DNA of 64,000 nucleotides, from contig CAYMCM010000003.1 in the NCBI GenBank assembly GCA_964388945.1, forward strand, positions 9,635 to 73,634, in the 5' to 3' direction. The notes under the pieces are model-generated. The model did no database searches, was not told where the DNA came from, and was given only the letters and a program-made list of their open reading frames with translations. The translations under genes were made by a program, and so were the position numbers. The stretch is from Roseburia_D sp964388945 (lineage in GTDB: Bacteria; Bacillota; Clostridia; Lachnospirales; Lachnospiraceae). This document shows, piece by piece, positions 52,990-61,934 of this stretch (position 1 is its first letter; each line of letters opens with the position of its first letter).

Positions 52990-53881
52990 CTTTTAATATC
53001 CTCCTAACGCCCTCATCTATGTCCACTTGCGGTTCCCATCCGAGTTTAACAAGTTCCGCATTATCTGCGACAGAATGAAGTAATTCTTTTGTGTTCATCG
53101 TTCTTTTACCAAAAGCAAGTTCCGTTTTTGCTCCGCTTTGTTCCTTCATCTTTAAACAGAAGTCCCTCAATGTAGTTTCTTTTCCTGTTCCAACTTCGAA
53201 CTCATAAAAATGATAAGGTTCAAAATCTTTACTTTTTTTAATTACTGTTATATATGCACTTACGACATCATCCACATATGTCCAATCTCTTCCCTGCAAC
53301 CCTTCCGTCAACTCTACTTCAGCGACATTATTTTTTAAATTGTGAGTCAAAAATCCAACAAATTTTCCCGCTGCATCATTACCTCCATAAACATGCTGCA
53401 ACTCCATATTAACAAACGCCACATTAATATTGTCAATATTGTCCCTTACACTTTCCCTAAAAATATACTTTGTTTTCGTATACGAATCCATATATACTTT
53501 CTGATTAACTTTCCAGGCTCCTTCCAGCTCTCTCGTAAAAAAACTATCTGTATTGATAAAGAACTTTGCTTTATGGACACATGCCTTTTTCAATAACATA
53601 AGCGGAAAAGTAACATTCGCTTCCATTACAGGAAAGAACTCATCACCTTTCCTCCCATATGTCGTTGCACAATGTATTACTCCTTCAATGTCATTCTCCT
53701 GAAACGCCGATTCAATATCTGATTCCAAATTACCAACCCATTTTATCTGATCATATACCATATCAACTCTGGAAAAATCCGAGTTATTCCGGCACACACA
53801 TGCTACTTTATATCCTTGTGCAAGCATTCCTTTTACAAGTCTGCTCCCTATAAAACCTGTTCCACCTGTCACTAATATCAT
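52955..53881 (-). CDS. NAD-dependent sugar reductase, CDP-abequose/paratose synthase-like
   Basis: A 308-residue extended short-chain dehydrogenase with Thr-Gly-Gly-Thr-Gly-Phe-Ile-Gly at the N terminus, His-Cys-Ala-Thr-Thr-Tyr-Gly and a Tyr-Thr-Lys-Thr-Lys catalytic pair. Similar enzymes (RfbJ/RfbS) reduce CDP-3,6-dideoxy-4-hexulose at C4 to abequose or paratose. It sits between the cytidylyltransferase and the GtrB-like gene of the same operon. Stereochemistry cannot be read from the sequence, so the end sugar is left open. The gene overlaps the next by 35 bases. Confidence 0.8.
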   Translation of the reverse strand: MILVTGGTGFIGSRLVKGMLAQGYKVACVCRNNSDFSRVDMVYDQIKWVGNLESDIESAFQENDIEGVIHCATTYGRKGDEFFPVMEANVTFPLMLLKKACVHKAKFFINTDSFFTRELEGAWKVNQKVYMDSYTKTKYIFRESVRDNIDNINVAFVNMELQHVYGGNDAAGKFVGFLTHNLKNNVAEVELTEGLQGRDWTYVDDVVSAYITVIKKSKDFEPYHFYEFEVGTGKETTLRDFCLKMKEQSGAKTELAFGKRTMNTKELLHSVADNAELVKLGWEPQVDIDEGVRRILKDADCISCDTNL

Positions 53882-53887
53882 GTACTC

Positions 53888-54664
53888 TTACTCCCACTTT
53901 TTCCATGGTGCCTGATTGTTATCCCACATTTCATTCAGCATATCCATTTCACGTTTTGTATCCATACATTGCCAATAACCATCAAATAAATAAGCAGATA
54001 GTTTTCCTTCCTTTGCCAATGTTTCTAACGGATATTTTTCAAATACAGTACTATCCCCTTCAATATAATCAAAAACTTCTGGTTCAAGCACCATATAACC
54101 CGCATTTATCCTAGAACCATCATCCATATTCTTTTCACGAAAAGCTCTAATTTTTTTATCCTCATTTATATCCAGCACTCCAAACCTCTGTCCGACCGCT
54201 GCTGCTGTGATAGTAGCAATACTATCATTCGCTTCATGAAACTTAACTAATTCATTTATGTCAATATCACATACTCCGTCCCCATATGTAAGCATAAACG
54301 CTTCATCACCAATATATTTCTGAATTCTTTTTACTCTACCACCAGTCATCGTATTTAATCCTGTGTCAACTATTGTAACTTTCCACGGCTCTGAATAATT
54401 TGTATGCGTTTCTATTTCTCCGCCTTTCGAAAAGTCAATCGTAATATCACTATTGTGTATTGCATAATTAGCAAACCATTCCTTAATAATATGTTGCTTA
54501 TAACCAGCACAGATGACAAAATCATTAAAGCCATAATGCGAATACTCTTTCATTATATGCCAGATAATAGGCTTCCCCCCTATCTCCAACATTGGCTTAG
54601 GCTTAAGATGGCTTTCTTCTGATATTCTGGTCCCGAACCCACCTGCTAAAATTACAACTTTCAT
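53888..54664 (-). CDS. rfbF: Glucose-1-phosphate cytidylyltransferase
   Basis: A 258-residue nucleotidyltransferase that joins CTP and glucose 1-phosphate to CDP-glucose, the entry to the 3,6-dideoxyhexose pathway. The signature Val-Ile-Leu-Ala-Gly-Gly-Phe-Gly-Thr-Arg-Ile-Ser-Glu-Glu with Lys-Pro-Lys-Pro-Met is the cytidylyltransferase form. Tyr-Gly-Asp-Gly-Val-Cys-Asp gives the metal site. Length is typical. The start overlaps the stop of the YfhO-like gene by four bases. Glucose 1-phosphate could come partly from the cellobiose phosphorylase encoded near the other end of the window. Confidence 0.95.
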   Translation of the reverse strand: MKVVILAGGFGTRISEESHLKPKPMLEIGGKPIIWHIMKEYSHYGFNDFVICAGYKQHIIKEWFANYAIHNSDITIDFSKGGEIETHTNYSEPWKVTIVDTGLNTMTGGRVKRIQKYIGDEAFMLTYGDGVCDIDINELVKFHEANDSIATITAAAVGQRFGVLDINEDKKIRAFREKNMDDGSRINAGYMVLEPEVFDYIEGDSTVFEKYPLETLAKEGKLSAYLFDGYWQCMDTKREMDMLNEMWDNNQAPWKKWE

Positions 54665-56961
54665 TTTTCTTCCTCCCGTCTCTTAAATAAACGCTCTTTG
54701 AATACTAAAACTATACTCCATACTGCCAAAAATGCACTACCTGCTGTCGCCAAATAAAAGGCTATGATGCCCAATGTATTTTCATATACAACCTCTACCG
54801 TATGTTCTCCTTTTTCCAAACGAATTATAGCCTGCATATCTTCTATTTCAACTTCCTGTTCTATTCCATCTACATAATAATGATAAAAACGATTTGGATA
54901 CGGTAAAAACACTAAAACAGAAGATTTATCTGCTTTTACAGACATCTTATAATATGAATTCTGGTTTGTTTCAAACTTAGCAATATCGGAATTGCTCAAA
55001 TCATGTGAATAAAAATATCCATTATCCAATGAATTTCTATCCTCATAAACATACGAAGTACCACATATTACAGACGGAATAAAGTGATGCAATTTTACCA
55101 TAATCCTTCCATTTCCAAAATCTCCAACACCTTTATCCCAATCAATCAGCCTGTCAAACAATTCTCTATCGTTTTCTATCGTTACATAATCAGTCATAAA
55201 ATAGTCTGCTCTTGTATTCACCAGATATTCCCAATCATATGAATTAAACCATGGATTCTTCTGTGCATATTCACGCGGTGTAGATAAATGCATCTCATAA
55301 CCACTATAATTGCAGATATCATATGTAGATTGATTATACCATTCATAATTTGCCAACAAATACATCTGTACATTTTCAATCGAATCATATCCAACTATTC
55401 TATATTCTTCTTTTCCCTTATCCCCCGTTGTTGCTATAAAATCATCAAATTGCTTTCGTGCCTGCTCATTATATACAAGACTTGTCTTCTGTAATTCATC
55501 TCTTCTCACATATGCTGTATTCTGATCATTTAAATACGTCGACCCTGAAAGCACTAACGTAAATACCCATATTATGCATGCCCATTTTTTACTTTTTTCC
55601 TCATCACTTCCTCTATACATTAAAACTGTAAAAAGTATCACCAAAAATAGCTCCAGAATGAAACGATTTGTAGATATAAAGTCCAATGTCACTCCATCTT
55701 TAATCACAAGCACATATAACACCAGTACTCCCATCTCCACAATCGAAATGTTTCGAAGAGACTTTTTATACTTTTCCCATCGCACTTCCTTTGCCATAAT
55801 TCCTATCGAGACATATAAAAACGGAGAAATAACCATTAAAAATCTGTTTGGAATATGCATTCCTCCTAATACCGGCAGTAATGCGTACATCCATCCTGTT
55901 AATGCTGTTTCCGATTCCATGGACCATATCAAAATAAAAATCCATGTTGCAAAATTCACCATCACAAACATACGCATTTTAGCATCAAGCCGCTTCCATG
56001 CTGTATCAACGATAGCGTACCCCAAAACCAGGCATGTAATCATTCCAAGTGAAATAGCCGCAATCCCTTCTGTATTACTAGAAGGTATAAAAGAAAATCC
56101 TGACAATATGGATAACACATCATCTAAGTTCAACTTATAATAGACTGCATCTGCCAAAGTTGTTTCACTTTGAACCACATTTTTGACATACGAAAACACT
56201 TCCAGCAGGTACGGAAGCGCTGCCATTCCTCCTAAAATATACGGCATTGTAAATCTAAAAATCGACCCTATCTTCCTATTTTCTTTTTCTCCACAAATAA
56301 ATATAATAGCAAATATATATACACCTGCTATCATGAACGCGGACACTGTCACATAACCAGTCGTAACCGCGAATATGACTGCACAGGCTAACATACAAAA
56401 CTTAGCTGCTGATTTTTTATAAAAAAAATCTAACGATAAATAAAATAATATGATTGACCATGCTGTAATCAAATAAAAGCTCAAATACCAAGCCTCAACG
56501 CAAAGTAAATAGGCATACATTCCCGCAACAACCATGGTCATTCTACTTTTTAAGCCAAAATATTCCTTACACAATTTCTGCATCAGATATAAGGCAACCA
56601 ACATATGTGCTGCAAAAAACAATATATACATTCCCCTTGCCGGCAACACCGTTGCAATAGCGGCAAATATATAAAATGGCAGATAAGCTCCTGGAAGATT
56701 GGGCCGCAAGAAAAACTCTGTCGATGCATTGAAAGTCCCACTATCTACCCCCACAAATTTTTCATGATTTATTATCATCTCACGAATTTTTAAGAATGCT
56801 GCATAACACAATTTATCCTGATCTCCAGATGCTGCAAAGGTCACCACATCTGAATACAATGCTTGTCCAATAAAAACAGAAAAAACAAGAATTGTAATCA
56901 CCATTGCAAATATAAAATTTATTCCATTTTCATTCTGTATCTTTTTAATTAATCTACACAA
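54661..56961 (-). CDS. YfhO-like large membrane protein (GT-C type)
   Basis: A 766-residue protein with about twelve membrane helices, a long outer domain near 480-720 and a last helix before an Arg/Lys/Glu-rich tail. An N-terminal outer loop has Gly-Asp-Gln-Asp-Lys-Leu-Cys (about 46-52). The outer end Gly-Glu-His-Thr-Val-Glu-Val-Val-Tyr is typical of the YfhO family. Members are thought to add sugars to wall polymers from lipid-phosphate donors. The start is a TTG at 56961 with AGAGG nine bases upstream; no nearby ATG has such a site. It is likely the outer-face partner of the GtrB-like and SMR proteins. Confidence 0.75.
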   Translation of the reverse strand: MCRLIKKIQNENGINFIFAMVITILVFSVFIGQALYSDVVTFAASGDQDKLCYAAFLKIREMIINHEKFVGVDSGTFNASTEFFLRPNLPGAYLPFYIFAAIATVLPARGMYILFFAAHMLVALYLMQKLCKEYFGLKSRMTMVVAGMYAYLLCVEAWYLSFYLITAWSIILFYLSLDFFYKKSAAKFCMLACAVIFAVTTGYVTVSAFMIAGVYIFAIIFICGEKENRKIGSIFRFTMPYILGGMAALPYLLEVFSYVKNVVQSETTLADAVYYKLNLDDVLSILSGFSFIPSSNTEGIAAISLGMITCLVLGYAIVDTAWKRLDAKMRMFVMVNFATWIFILIWSMESETALTGWMYALLPVLGGMHIPNRFLMVISPFLYVSIGIMAKEVRWEKYKKSLRNISIVEMGVLVLYVLVIKDGVTLDFISTNRFILELFLVILFTVLMYRGSDEEKSKKWACIIWVFTLVLSGSTYLNDQNTAYVRRDELQKTSLVYNEQARKQFDDFIATTGDKGKEEYRIVGYDSIENVQMYLLANYEWYNQSTYDICNYSGYEMHLSTPREYAQKNPWFNSYDWEYLVNTRADYFMTDYVTIENDRELFDRLIDWDKGVGDFGNGRIMVKLHHFIPSVICGTSYVYEDRNSLDNGYFYSHDLSNSDIAKFETNQNSYYKMSVKADKSSVLVFLPYPNRFYHYYVDGIEQEVEIEDMQAIIRLEKGEHTVEVVYENTLGIIAFYLATAGSAFLAVWSIVLVFKERLFKRREEEK

Positions 56962-56981
56962 TTTTTAATTCCTCTTAACAT

Positions 56982-57539
56982 CTAGACATTTTTCTTAATA
57001 TTCATATTACACTCTGCTAAATATGCCTTATAACGATACCATGCAATAATAGCTGAAGCATGTTCTATTTCTTCTGCATTTATTTTTGTTTCAAATTCTT
57101 CCACACACATAACTTCATTTAATATTTCCTCTGCCCGGTCAAGCTTTGGCATCTCTTTCTTATCGCACATTGCAGCAAACAAAAAAACTTTCTCATCAGT
57201 TGCTCCAAAAGACGGATAATGAAACCCTAAAGGAATCATACTTGCTGCCTTATATCCAGTCTCTTCTTCTAATTCCCTAATTGCTGCCTCTTCCGGCTGT
57301 TCGTTTGCTTCAATAACTCCTCCCGGCAATTCCAAAGTCCACTTTTTAATAGGATAGCGGTATTGCCTTATCGCTACTATATTCTCAGAATTCACAACAG
57401 GTAAAACTGTAACACCATCCTTGATAGAAACATACGAAAAATCTTCCACACTTTCATTTACTTTTATTTTATCTAAATGTACAACAAATCTTCCAATTTT
57501 TTCTTCTTTTTGCCAAACACACTGACAACACTTTTTCAT
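56982..57539 (-). CDS. NUDIX hydrolase, ADP-ribose/nucleotide-sugar pyrophosphatase-like
   Basis: A 185-residue cytoplasmic hydrolase. The Nudix box Gly-Gly-Val-Ile-Glu-Ala-Asn-Glu with Arg-Glu-Leu-Glu-Glu-Glu-Thr-Gly-Tyr (about 70-92) matches the consensus spacing. A Pro-Ser-Phe-Gly-Ala-Thr-Asp-Glu stretch follows, as in ADP-sugar pyrophosphatases. The ATG at 57539 has GGAG five bases upstream; a frame four codons longer is possible. Several nucleotide-sugar genes surround it, so the substrate could be one of these; substrate is not readable. Confidence 0.85.
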   Translation of the reverse strand: MKKCCQCVWQKEEKIGRFVVHLDKIKVNESVEDFSYVSIKDGVTVLPVVNSENIVAIRQYRYPIKKWTLELPGGVIEANEQPEEAAIRELEEETGYKAASMIPLGFHYPSFGATDEKVFLFAAMCDKKEMPKLDRAEEILNEVMCVEEFETKINAEEIEHASAIIAWYRYKAYLAECNMNIKKNV

Positions 57540-57630
57540 CCCATCTCCCATATATTGCCCTTCATATCATTCAGCTTTAATACTATTTTACATTTTAATT
57601 TAGGACATAATTTTTCTGTGCCTTAGAAAA

Positions 57631-57667
57631 CAATGCTGGAATTTCTATAAATCTGTATCCAGCATTG
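57631..57667 (-). terminator. Terminator after gmd
   Basis: A perfect ten-base stem, CAATGCTGGA (57631-57640) with TCCAGCATTG (57658-57667), followed on the minus strand by TTTTCT. The 190-base gap holds no gene; a weak promoter for the NUDIX unit may lie at its far end. Confidence 0.75.
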
Positions 57668-57740
57668 TCTCCTAAGTCACTTTCGCATTCAAAAGCCCTG
57701 CATATATTTTTTACTTCCACAAAATCAGAACATAATTCTC

Positions 57741-58772
57741 TTACAACTCGTTATACGCAATCTCCTTTTTCACCAGCTCCAAGTCATTCTTCACCATACG
57801 TTCTACCAATTCTTTAAAATCAATTTCTCTACTCCAACCAAGTGCTTTTTCTGCCTTTTCCGGATTTCCTAACAGGATATCTACTTCTGCCGGACGGAAA
57901 AATGCCTTATTAATCTTTACTACCACCTTTCCGGTTTCTTTATCTTTACCGACTTCATCGACTCCTTTGCCTTCCCATACAACATCAATTCCCGCAACTT
58001 TAAATGCAGTCTCTACAAATTCACGTACTGTTCTTGTCTCATTGGTTGCAATCACATAATCATCCGGTTTTTCCTGCTGAAGCATCAGCCACATTGCTTT
58101 TACATAATCTTTGGAATGTCCCCAGTCGCGCTTAGAATCCAGATTTCCTAACTCTACATATTCCTGAACACCTAATTTAATTCGTGCAACTGCCTGTGTG
58201 ATCTTTCTTGTAACAAATTCTTTTCCACGACGTTCGCTCTCATGATTAAATAAAATACCACTACATGCAAATAAATCAAAGCTCTCCCGATAGTTTTTTG
58301 TGATCCAGTGTCCATACAGCTTTGCTACTCCATATGGACTTCTTGGGTAAAACGGCGTTTTTTCCGTCTGCGGGATTTCCTGCACCAATCCGAACATTTC
58401 ACTGGTAGATGCCTGATAAAAATGTGCATCCGGTTTTACTATCTTAATTGCTTCAAGCATATTGGTAACACCAATTGCATTGATATCTGCAGTTGCCAAC
58501 GGCTGATCCCAGCTCGGTGCCACAAAAGACTGTGCTGCCAGATTATAAACTTCATCCGGCTGTGCAATACTCACTGCTTTTACCAAAGATGCCATATCTG
58601 TCATATCAGCATATATAAAGTGAATCTTATCTTTAATATGGTCTACATTTCCATAATCAACCACACTCTTTCTTCTCATGATTCCATATACATTGTAACC
58701 TTTTTCCAATAATAACTCTGATAAATAAGAACCATCCTGTCCTGTAACTCCTGTAATTAATGCGTTTTTCAT
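57741..58772 (-). CDS. gmd: GDP-mannose 4,6-dehydratase
   Basis: A 343-residue extended short-chain dehydrogenase making GDP-4-dehydro-6-deoxymannose, a precursor of GDP-fucose, GDP-rhamnose and others. Motifs are Gly-Val-Thr-Gly-Gln-Asp-Gly-Ser-Tyr-Leu, Ala-Ala-Gln-Ser-Phe-Val, Ser-Thr-Ser-Glu-Met-Phe-Gly and the Tyr-Gly-Val-Ala-Lys pair, then Asn-His-Glu-Ser-x-x-Arg-Gly. All are diagnostic. AAGGAG precedes the ATG at 58772. It follows manC by 18 bases. No fucose synthase gene is recognisable; the dehydrogenase at 61935 could be the next enzyme. Confidence 0.96.
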   Translation of the reverse strand: MKNALITGVTGQDGSYLSELLLEKGYNVYGIMRRKSVVDYGNVDHIKDKIHFIYADMTDMASLVKAVSIAQPDEVYNLAAQSFVAPSWDQPLATADINAIGVTNMLEAIKIVKPDAHFYQASTSEMFGLVQEIPQTEKTPFYPRSPYGVAKLYGHWITKNYRESFDLFACSGILFNHESERRGKEFVTRKITQAVARIKLGVQEYVELGNLDSKRDWGHSKDYVKAMWLMLQQEKPDDYVIATNETRTVREFVETAFKVAGIDVVWEGKGVDEVGKDKETGKVVVKINKAFFRPAEVDILLGNPEKAEKALGWSREIDFKELVERMVKNDLELVKKEIAYNEL

Positions 58773-58790
58773 GTCTTTTCTCCTTTTCAA

Positions 58791-59861
58791 TTAAATATAC
58801 TCACTACGATTGCATACTTTCAAATTCTCAATCACTCGTTTAATGTCTGATGTATTGCTCTTTGAACAAATCAGTATCGCATCATCTGTATCAACTATAA
58901 TCATATCCCGAAGGCCAACGGTCGCAATCAGCTTTTCCTTCCCTTCGATCGTACAGCGCTTACTATCCACTGTTATGACGTTCCCGGATACAATATTGCC
59001 ATATTCATCAGTCTTGCGTATCCGTTCAATTGCAAGCCAAGATCCCACGTCATCCCATCCAAAAGTACTCGGTATGATATAGATATCTGATGCTTTTTCC
59101 ATTATTCCATAATCGATTGATTCACTCCGAAATGCAAAGAATTCTTTTTCAAGTATCCGCTCTGCATCCTGCGTTCCAATCGAATTCTTAATATTCATCA
59201 AGCCAGCATAAATGTCCGGCATAAACTTTTCTATATTCTTTAGAATTGATGATGATTTCCAGACAAACATTCCGCTGTTCCACAAATACTGCTCTGTTTC
59301 CAAATACAATTTCGCAGTCTCAAGATCCGGTTTTTCCACAATCTGTTTTACAGAAAATGCTCGTTTATATGGCTTATCCGCATCAAACTGGATATACCCA
59401 TAACCTGTTTCCGGATAGTCAGGTGTGATGCCAAGCGTCACCAGATTGTCATCCTCCTCTGCTATCTCGCATGCATCCTTTAACGTGCTGACAAACATAC
59501 TGTTATATTTGATCAGATGATCCGATGGCAACACGATCATAATTGCATCCTCGTACTTATGCGCAACATTTACTGCTCCAAGCCCGATACAAGGTGCAGT
59601 ATTTCTACCGATCGGCTCATAAAGGATATTTTCTTTTGGGATATCCGGCAACTGTTCTTCCACCAACTTACTGTATTCCTTATTTGTAGATATATAGATG
59701 TCTTCTTTCTGAACCAGCGGTAAAATACGTTCTACCGTCAACTGGATCATCGTTTTCCCATCATCTGTCAATGCCAAAAACTGTTTTGGCAACTTTTTTC
59801 TGCTACGGGGCCAGAACCGTTCTCCACGCCCACCCGCCATAATAAGCGCTGTTTTTTTCAA
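58791..59861 (-). CDS. manC: Mannose-1-phosphate guanylyltransferase
   Basis: A 356-residue enzyme that makes GDP-mannose from GTP and mannose 1-phosphate. It has the short form without the isomerase domain. The signature Ile-Met-Ala-Gly-Gly-Arg-Gly-Glu-Arg-Phe-Trp-Pro-Arg-Ser with Pro-Lys-Gln-Phe-Leu is present, as are Pro-Ser-Asp-His-Leu and Trp-Asn-Ser-Gly-Met-Phe. The start codon is TTG at 59861; an AAGGAGG motif lies at proper distance and no ATG fits. It is followed by gmd. Fructose 6-phosphate to mannose 1-phosphate enzymes are not in the window. Confidence 0.95.
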   Translation of the reverse strand: MKKTALIMAGGRGERFWPRSRKKLPKQFLALTDDGKTMIQLTVERILPLVQKEDIYISTNKEYSKLVEEQLPDIPKENILYEPIGRNTAPCIGLGAVNVAHKYEDAIMIVLPSDHLIKYNSMFVSTLKDACEIAEEDDNLVTLGITPDYPETGYGYIQFDADKPYKRAFSVKQIVEKPDLETAKLYLETEQYLWNSGMFVWKSSSILKNIEKFMPDIYAGLMNIKNSIGTQDAERILEKEFFAFRSESIDYGIMEKASDIYIIPSTFGWDDVGSWLAIERIRKTDEYGNIVSGNVITVDSKRCTIEGKEKLIATVGLRDMIIVDTDDAILICSKSNTSDIKRVIENLKVCNRSEYI

Positions 59862-59906
59862 CTCGTCTCCTCCTTCGACATTTTATTTTATCATACCCTA
59901 TATTTC

Positions 59907-61145
59907 CTATGTACGCAAGCTATATTCGTTTGACCAATCTGTCTCAAAACGACATACTCCAAGATCCATTTTTCCTGAAACCATATGGAAAATGACCACT
60001 CTCTGAATTTCATCCAAAACTCTTTCATTCTCATCAAAGAGTGCAACATTTAACATATATTTTCCTGGAAGCAGATTGCATTTTTTTAATACAATCCGCG
60101 TTTCCGTCTGTTTTTGCGCTTCCATATACTGCATGTTTTCGAGCGAAGCATTCGTGGAGTAACACAATACTCCATCCATTCTCGTAATCGCAAAACTGAT
60201 ATTGCACAGTTGCTCATCCAGCTTATGATAATGTTGCATCACGATCACAATGTCATCATTGGTATTGAATTCATTGACCGCATTCCCTTGGATATTTTCA
60301 AGAAAAACATTCAAGAAACCGCTATTTGCATCATAATGATTCCGAATCGTCAGATCATTTCCAAATGTCAGCTCTTCCACATGTTCTTTGTTCTTCTGCC
60401 GAACCTGCTCTAGGCGCTTTTTCTCCATTGCATCATTATAATGTTCATGAATCAGTTTCGGTTCTCCTTGCTCTCGTATTTTTCCGTTTTCAATCCAGAT
60501 CGACTCGTCACAGAGTTCTTCAATCTGACCAAGTGAATGTGAAACGATCACAATGGTTGTCCCACTCTTCTTGATTTCCTTGATTTTCTCAAAGCATTTT
60601 TTTTGAAAATTCACATCTCCGACTGCAAGTATCTCATCAATCAAAAGAACTTCTGCATCCACATTAATGGCAACAGAAAATGCCAGTCTCATATACATTC
60701 CTGAAGAATAGGTACGAACAGGATTATCAATAAATTCTTCTAATTCTGAAAATTCAATGATCTGATTCATTCGCGCATCTATCTCACGTTTACTCAAACC
60801 GAAAATAGATGCATTCGTATAAATATTTTCTCGCCCACTCATATCAGGATGAAATCCTGCTCCTAACTCAATCAGACTTGACACCCTACCATTGATCTGA
60901 ATGCTTCCTTGATCCGGCGCATATATTTTTGTTAGCAATTTTAATGTTGTACTTTTTCCGCAGCCATTTTTTCCAATCAAACCGATTGCTTTTCCTTTTT
61001 CTACCTTAAACGAAATCCCTCGCAATACCTGACGACTTTCATATTTATGCTTTCCAAGAAGAATACTGTCTTTTAAACTGTTACTCTTTTCATAATATAT
61101 TTTAAATTTTTTATAAATGTTATCTACTTCAATTGCATATTCCAT
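59907..61145 (-). CDS. wzt: ABC exporter ATPase with C-terminal cargo domain (Wzt-like)
   Basis: A 412-residue ATPase for export of a lipid-linked polysaccharide. Walker A is Gly-Lys-Asn-Gly-Cys-Gly-Lys-Ser-Thr, the ABC signature reads Tyr-Ser-Ser-Gly-Met-Tyr-Met-Arg-Leu and Walker B is Leu-Leu-Ile-Asp-Glu. The C-terminal part (about 265-412) is a beta-rich domain of the Wzt-C type, which in Gram-negative O-antigen exporters recognises the finished chain. The ATG at 61145 is chosen over a TTG upstream, with GAGG nine bases before it. The permease gene is one base away. This gives the second cluster an export route different from the Wzx route of the first. Confidence 0.92.
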   Translation of the reverse strand: MEYAIEVDNIYKKFKIYYEKSNSLKDSILLGKHKYESRQVLRGISFKVEKGKAIGLIGKNGCGKSTTLKLLTKIYAPDQGSIQINGRVSSLIELGAGFHPDMSGRENIYTNASIFGLSKREIDARMNQIIEFSELEEFIDNPVRTYSSGMYMRLAFSVAINVDAEVLLIDEILAVGDVNFQKKCFEKIKEIKKSGTTIVIVSHSLGQIEELCDESIWIENGKIREQGEPKLIHEHYNDAMEKKRLEQVRQKNKEHVEELTFGNDLTIRNHYDANSGFLNVFLENIQGNAVNEFNTNDDIVIVMQHYHKLDEQLCNISFAITRMDGVLCYSTNASLENMQYMEAQKQTETRIVLKKCNLLPGKYMLNVALFDENERVLDEIQRVVIFHMVSGKMDLGVCRFETDWSNEYSLRT

Positions 61146-61146
61146 C

Positions 61147-61923
61147 TTATATTTCCTCTGCAAAACGCTTTTCTAATATACCAAACGTTACATTCCCTGC
61201 AACCAAGAATATGATCCCGATAATCAGTGCCTGTCCTAATACACTAAGATCCGGTATCTGCTTATAATACAAAATGTCCCTATATATCTTTATGATGGCA
61301 GTCATCGGATTCAAGTTAAAAAGCACCCTGTATTTTTCCGGCACCATATCATCCGGATACATTACCGGTGTCATATACATCCATGCCATACTGATAATAC
61401 CCAGAATATATTCCAAATCTCTAAAATATACGGTAAATGCCGAAAAGAACATTGCTATTCCCATGGAAAAAATATACTCAACTATCATAACCGCCGGCAA
61501 ATACAGTAATGCATATCCATTTACTCCAATCCCCGAAAAGAATAATGCTCCAAAAACCACCACAAAACCAAGAAGCATATTTACAAATGCACTGGTTACA
61601 TAAGAAATCGGAATTACTCTGCGTGGAAAATAGATTTTCTTTACTAAATCTTTATTCATCAAGATACACGATGAGCCGCCCGTCAGTGAAGCACTGAAAA
61701 ACAGCCAGGGAATCAGTGCCACAAAAAGAAACATCGCATAGTGTTCTATTCCGCTCCGCATAATATTGGAAAATACAATCGTATATACGACCAGCTGCAA
61801 AAGCGGATTGATAAATGTCCATAAAAAGCCAAGTACAGATCCTTTATATCTGCTTCTTAAATTCTGCCGTACTAGACTAAATACCATCTCCCGGTACTGA
61901 AATAATTCTTTGATAACACTCAT
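61147..61923 (-). CDS. wzm: ABC-2 type polysaccharide export permease (Wzm-like)
   Basis: A 258-residue membrane protein with six helices. The N-terminal Arg-Asn/Gln-Leu-Arg-Ser-Arg-Tyr-Lys-Gly-Ser-Val-Leu-Gly is the family signature, and the Met-Tyr-Met-Thr-Pro-Val-Met-Tyr-Pro block near 185 is typical. It forms the channel with the ATPase encoded one base downstream, carrying an undecaprenyl-linked glycan to the outer face. AAGGTGG precedes the ATG. Confidence 0.93.
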   Translation of the reverse strand: MSVIKELFQYREMVFSLVRQNLRSRYKGSVLGFLWTFINPLLQLVVYTIVFSNIMRSGIEHYAMFLFVALIPWLFFSASLTGGSSCILMNKDLVKKIYFPRRVIPISYVTSAFVNMLLGFVVVFGALFFSGIGVNGYALLYLPAVMIVEYIFSMGIAMFFSAFTVYFRDLEYILGIISMAWMYMTPVMYPDDMVPEKYRVLFNLNPMTAIIKIYRDILYYKQIPDLSVLGQALIIGIIFLVAGNVTFGILEKRFAEEI

Positions 61924-61934
61924 GCTACACCACC

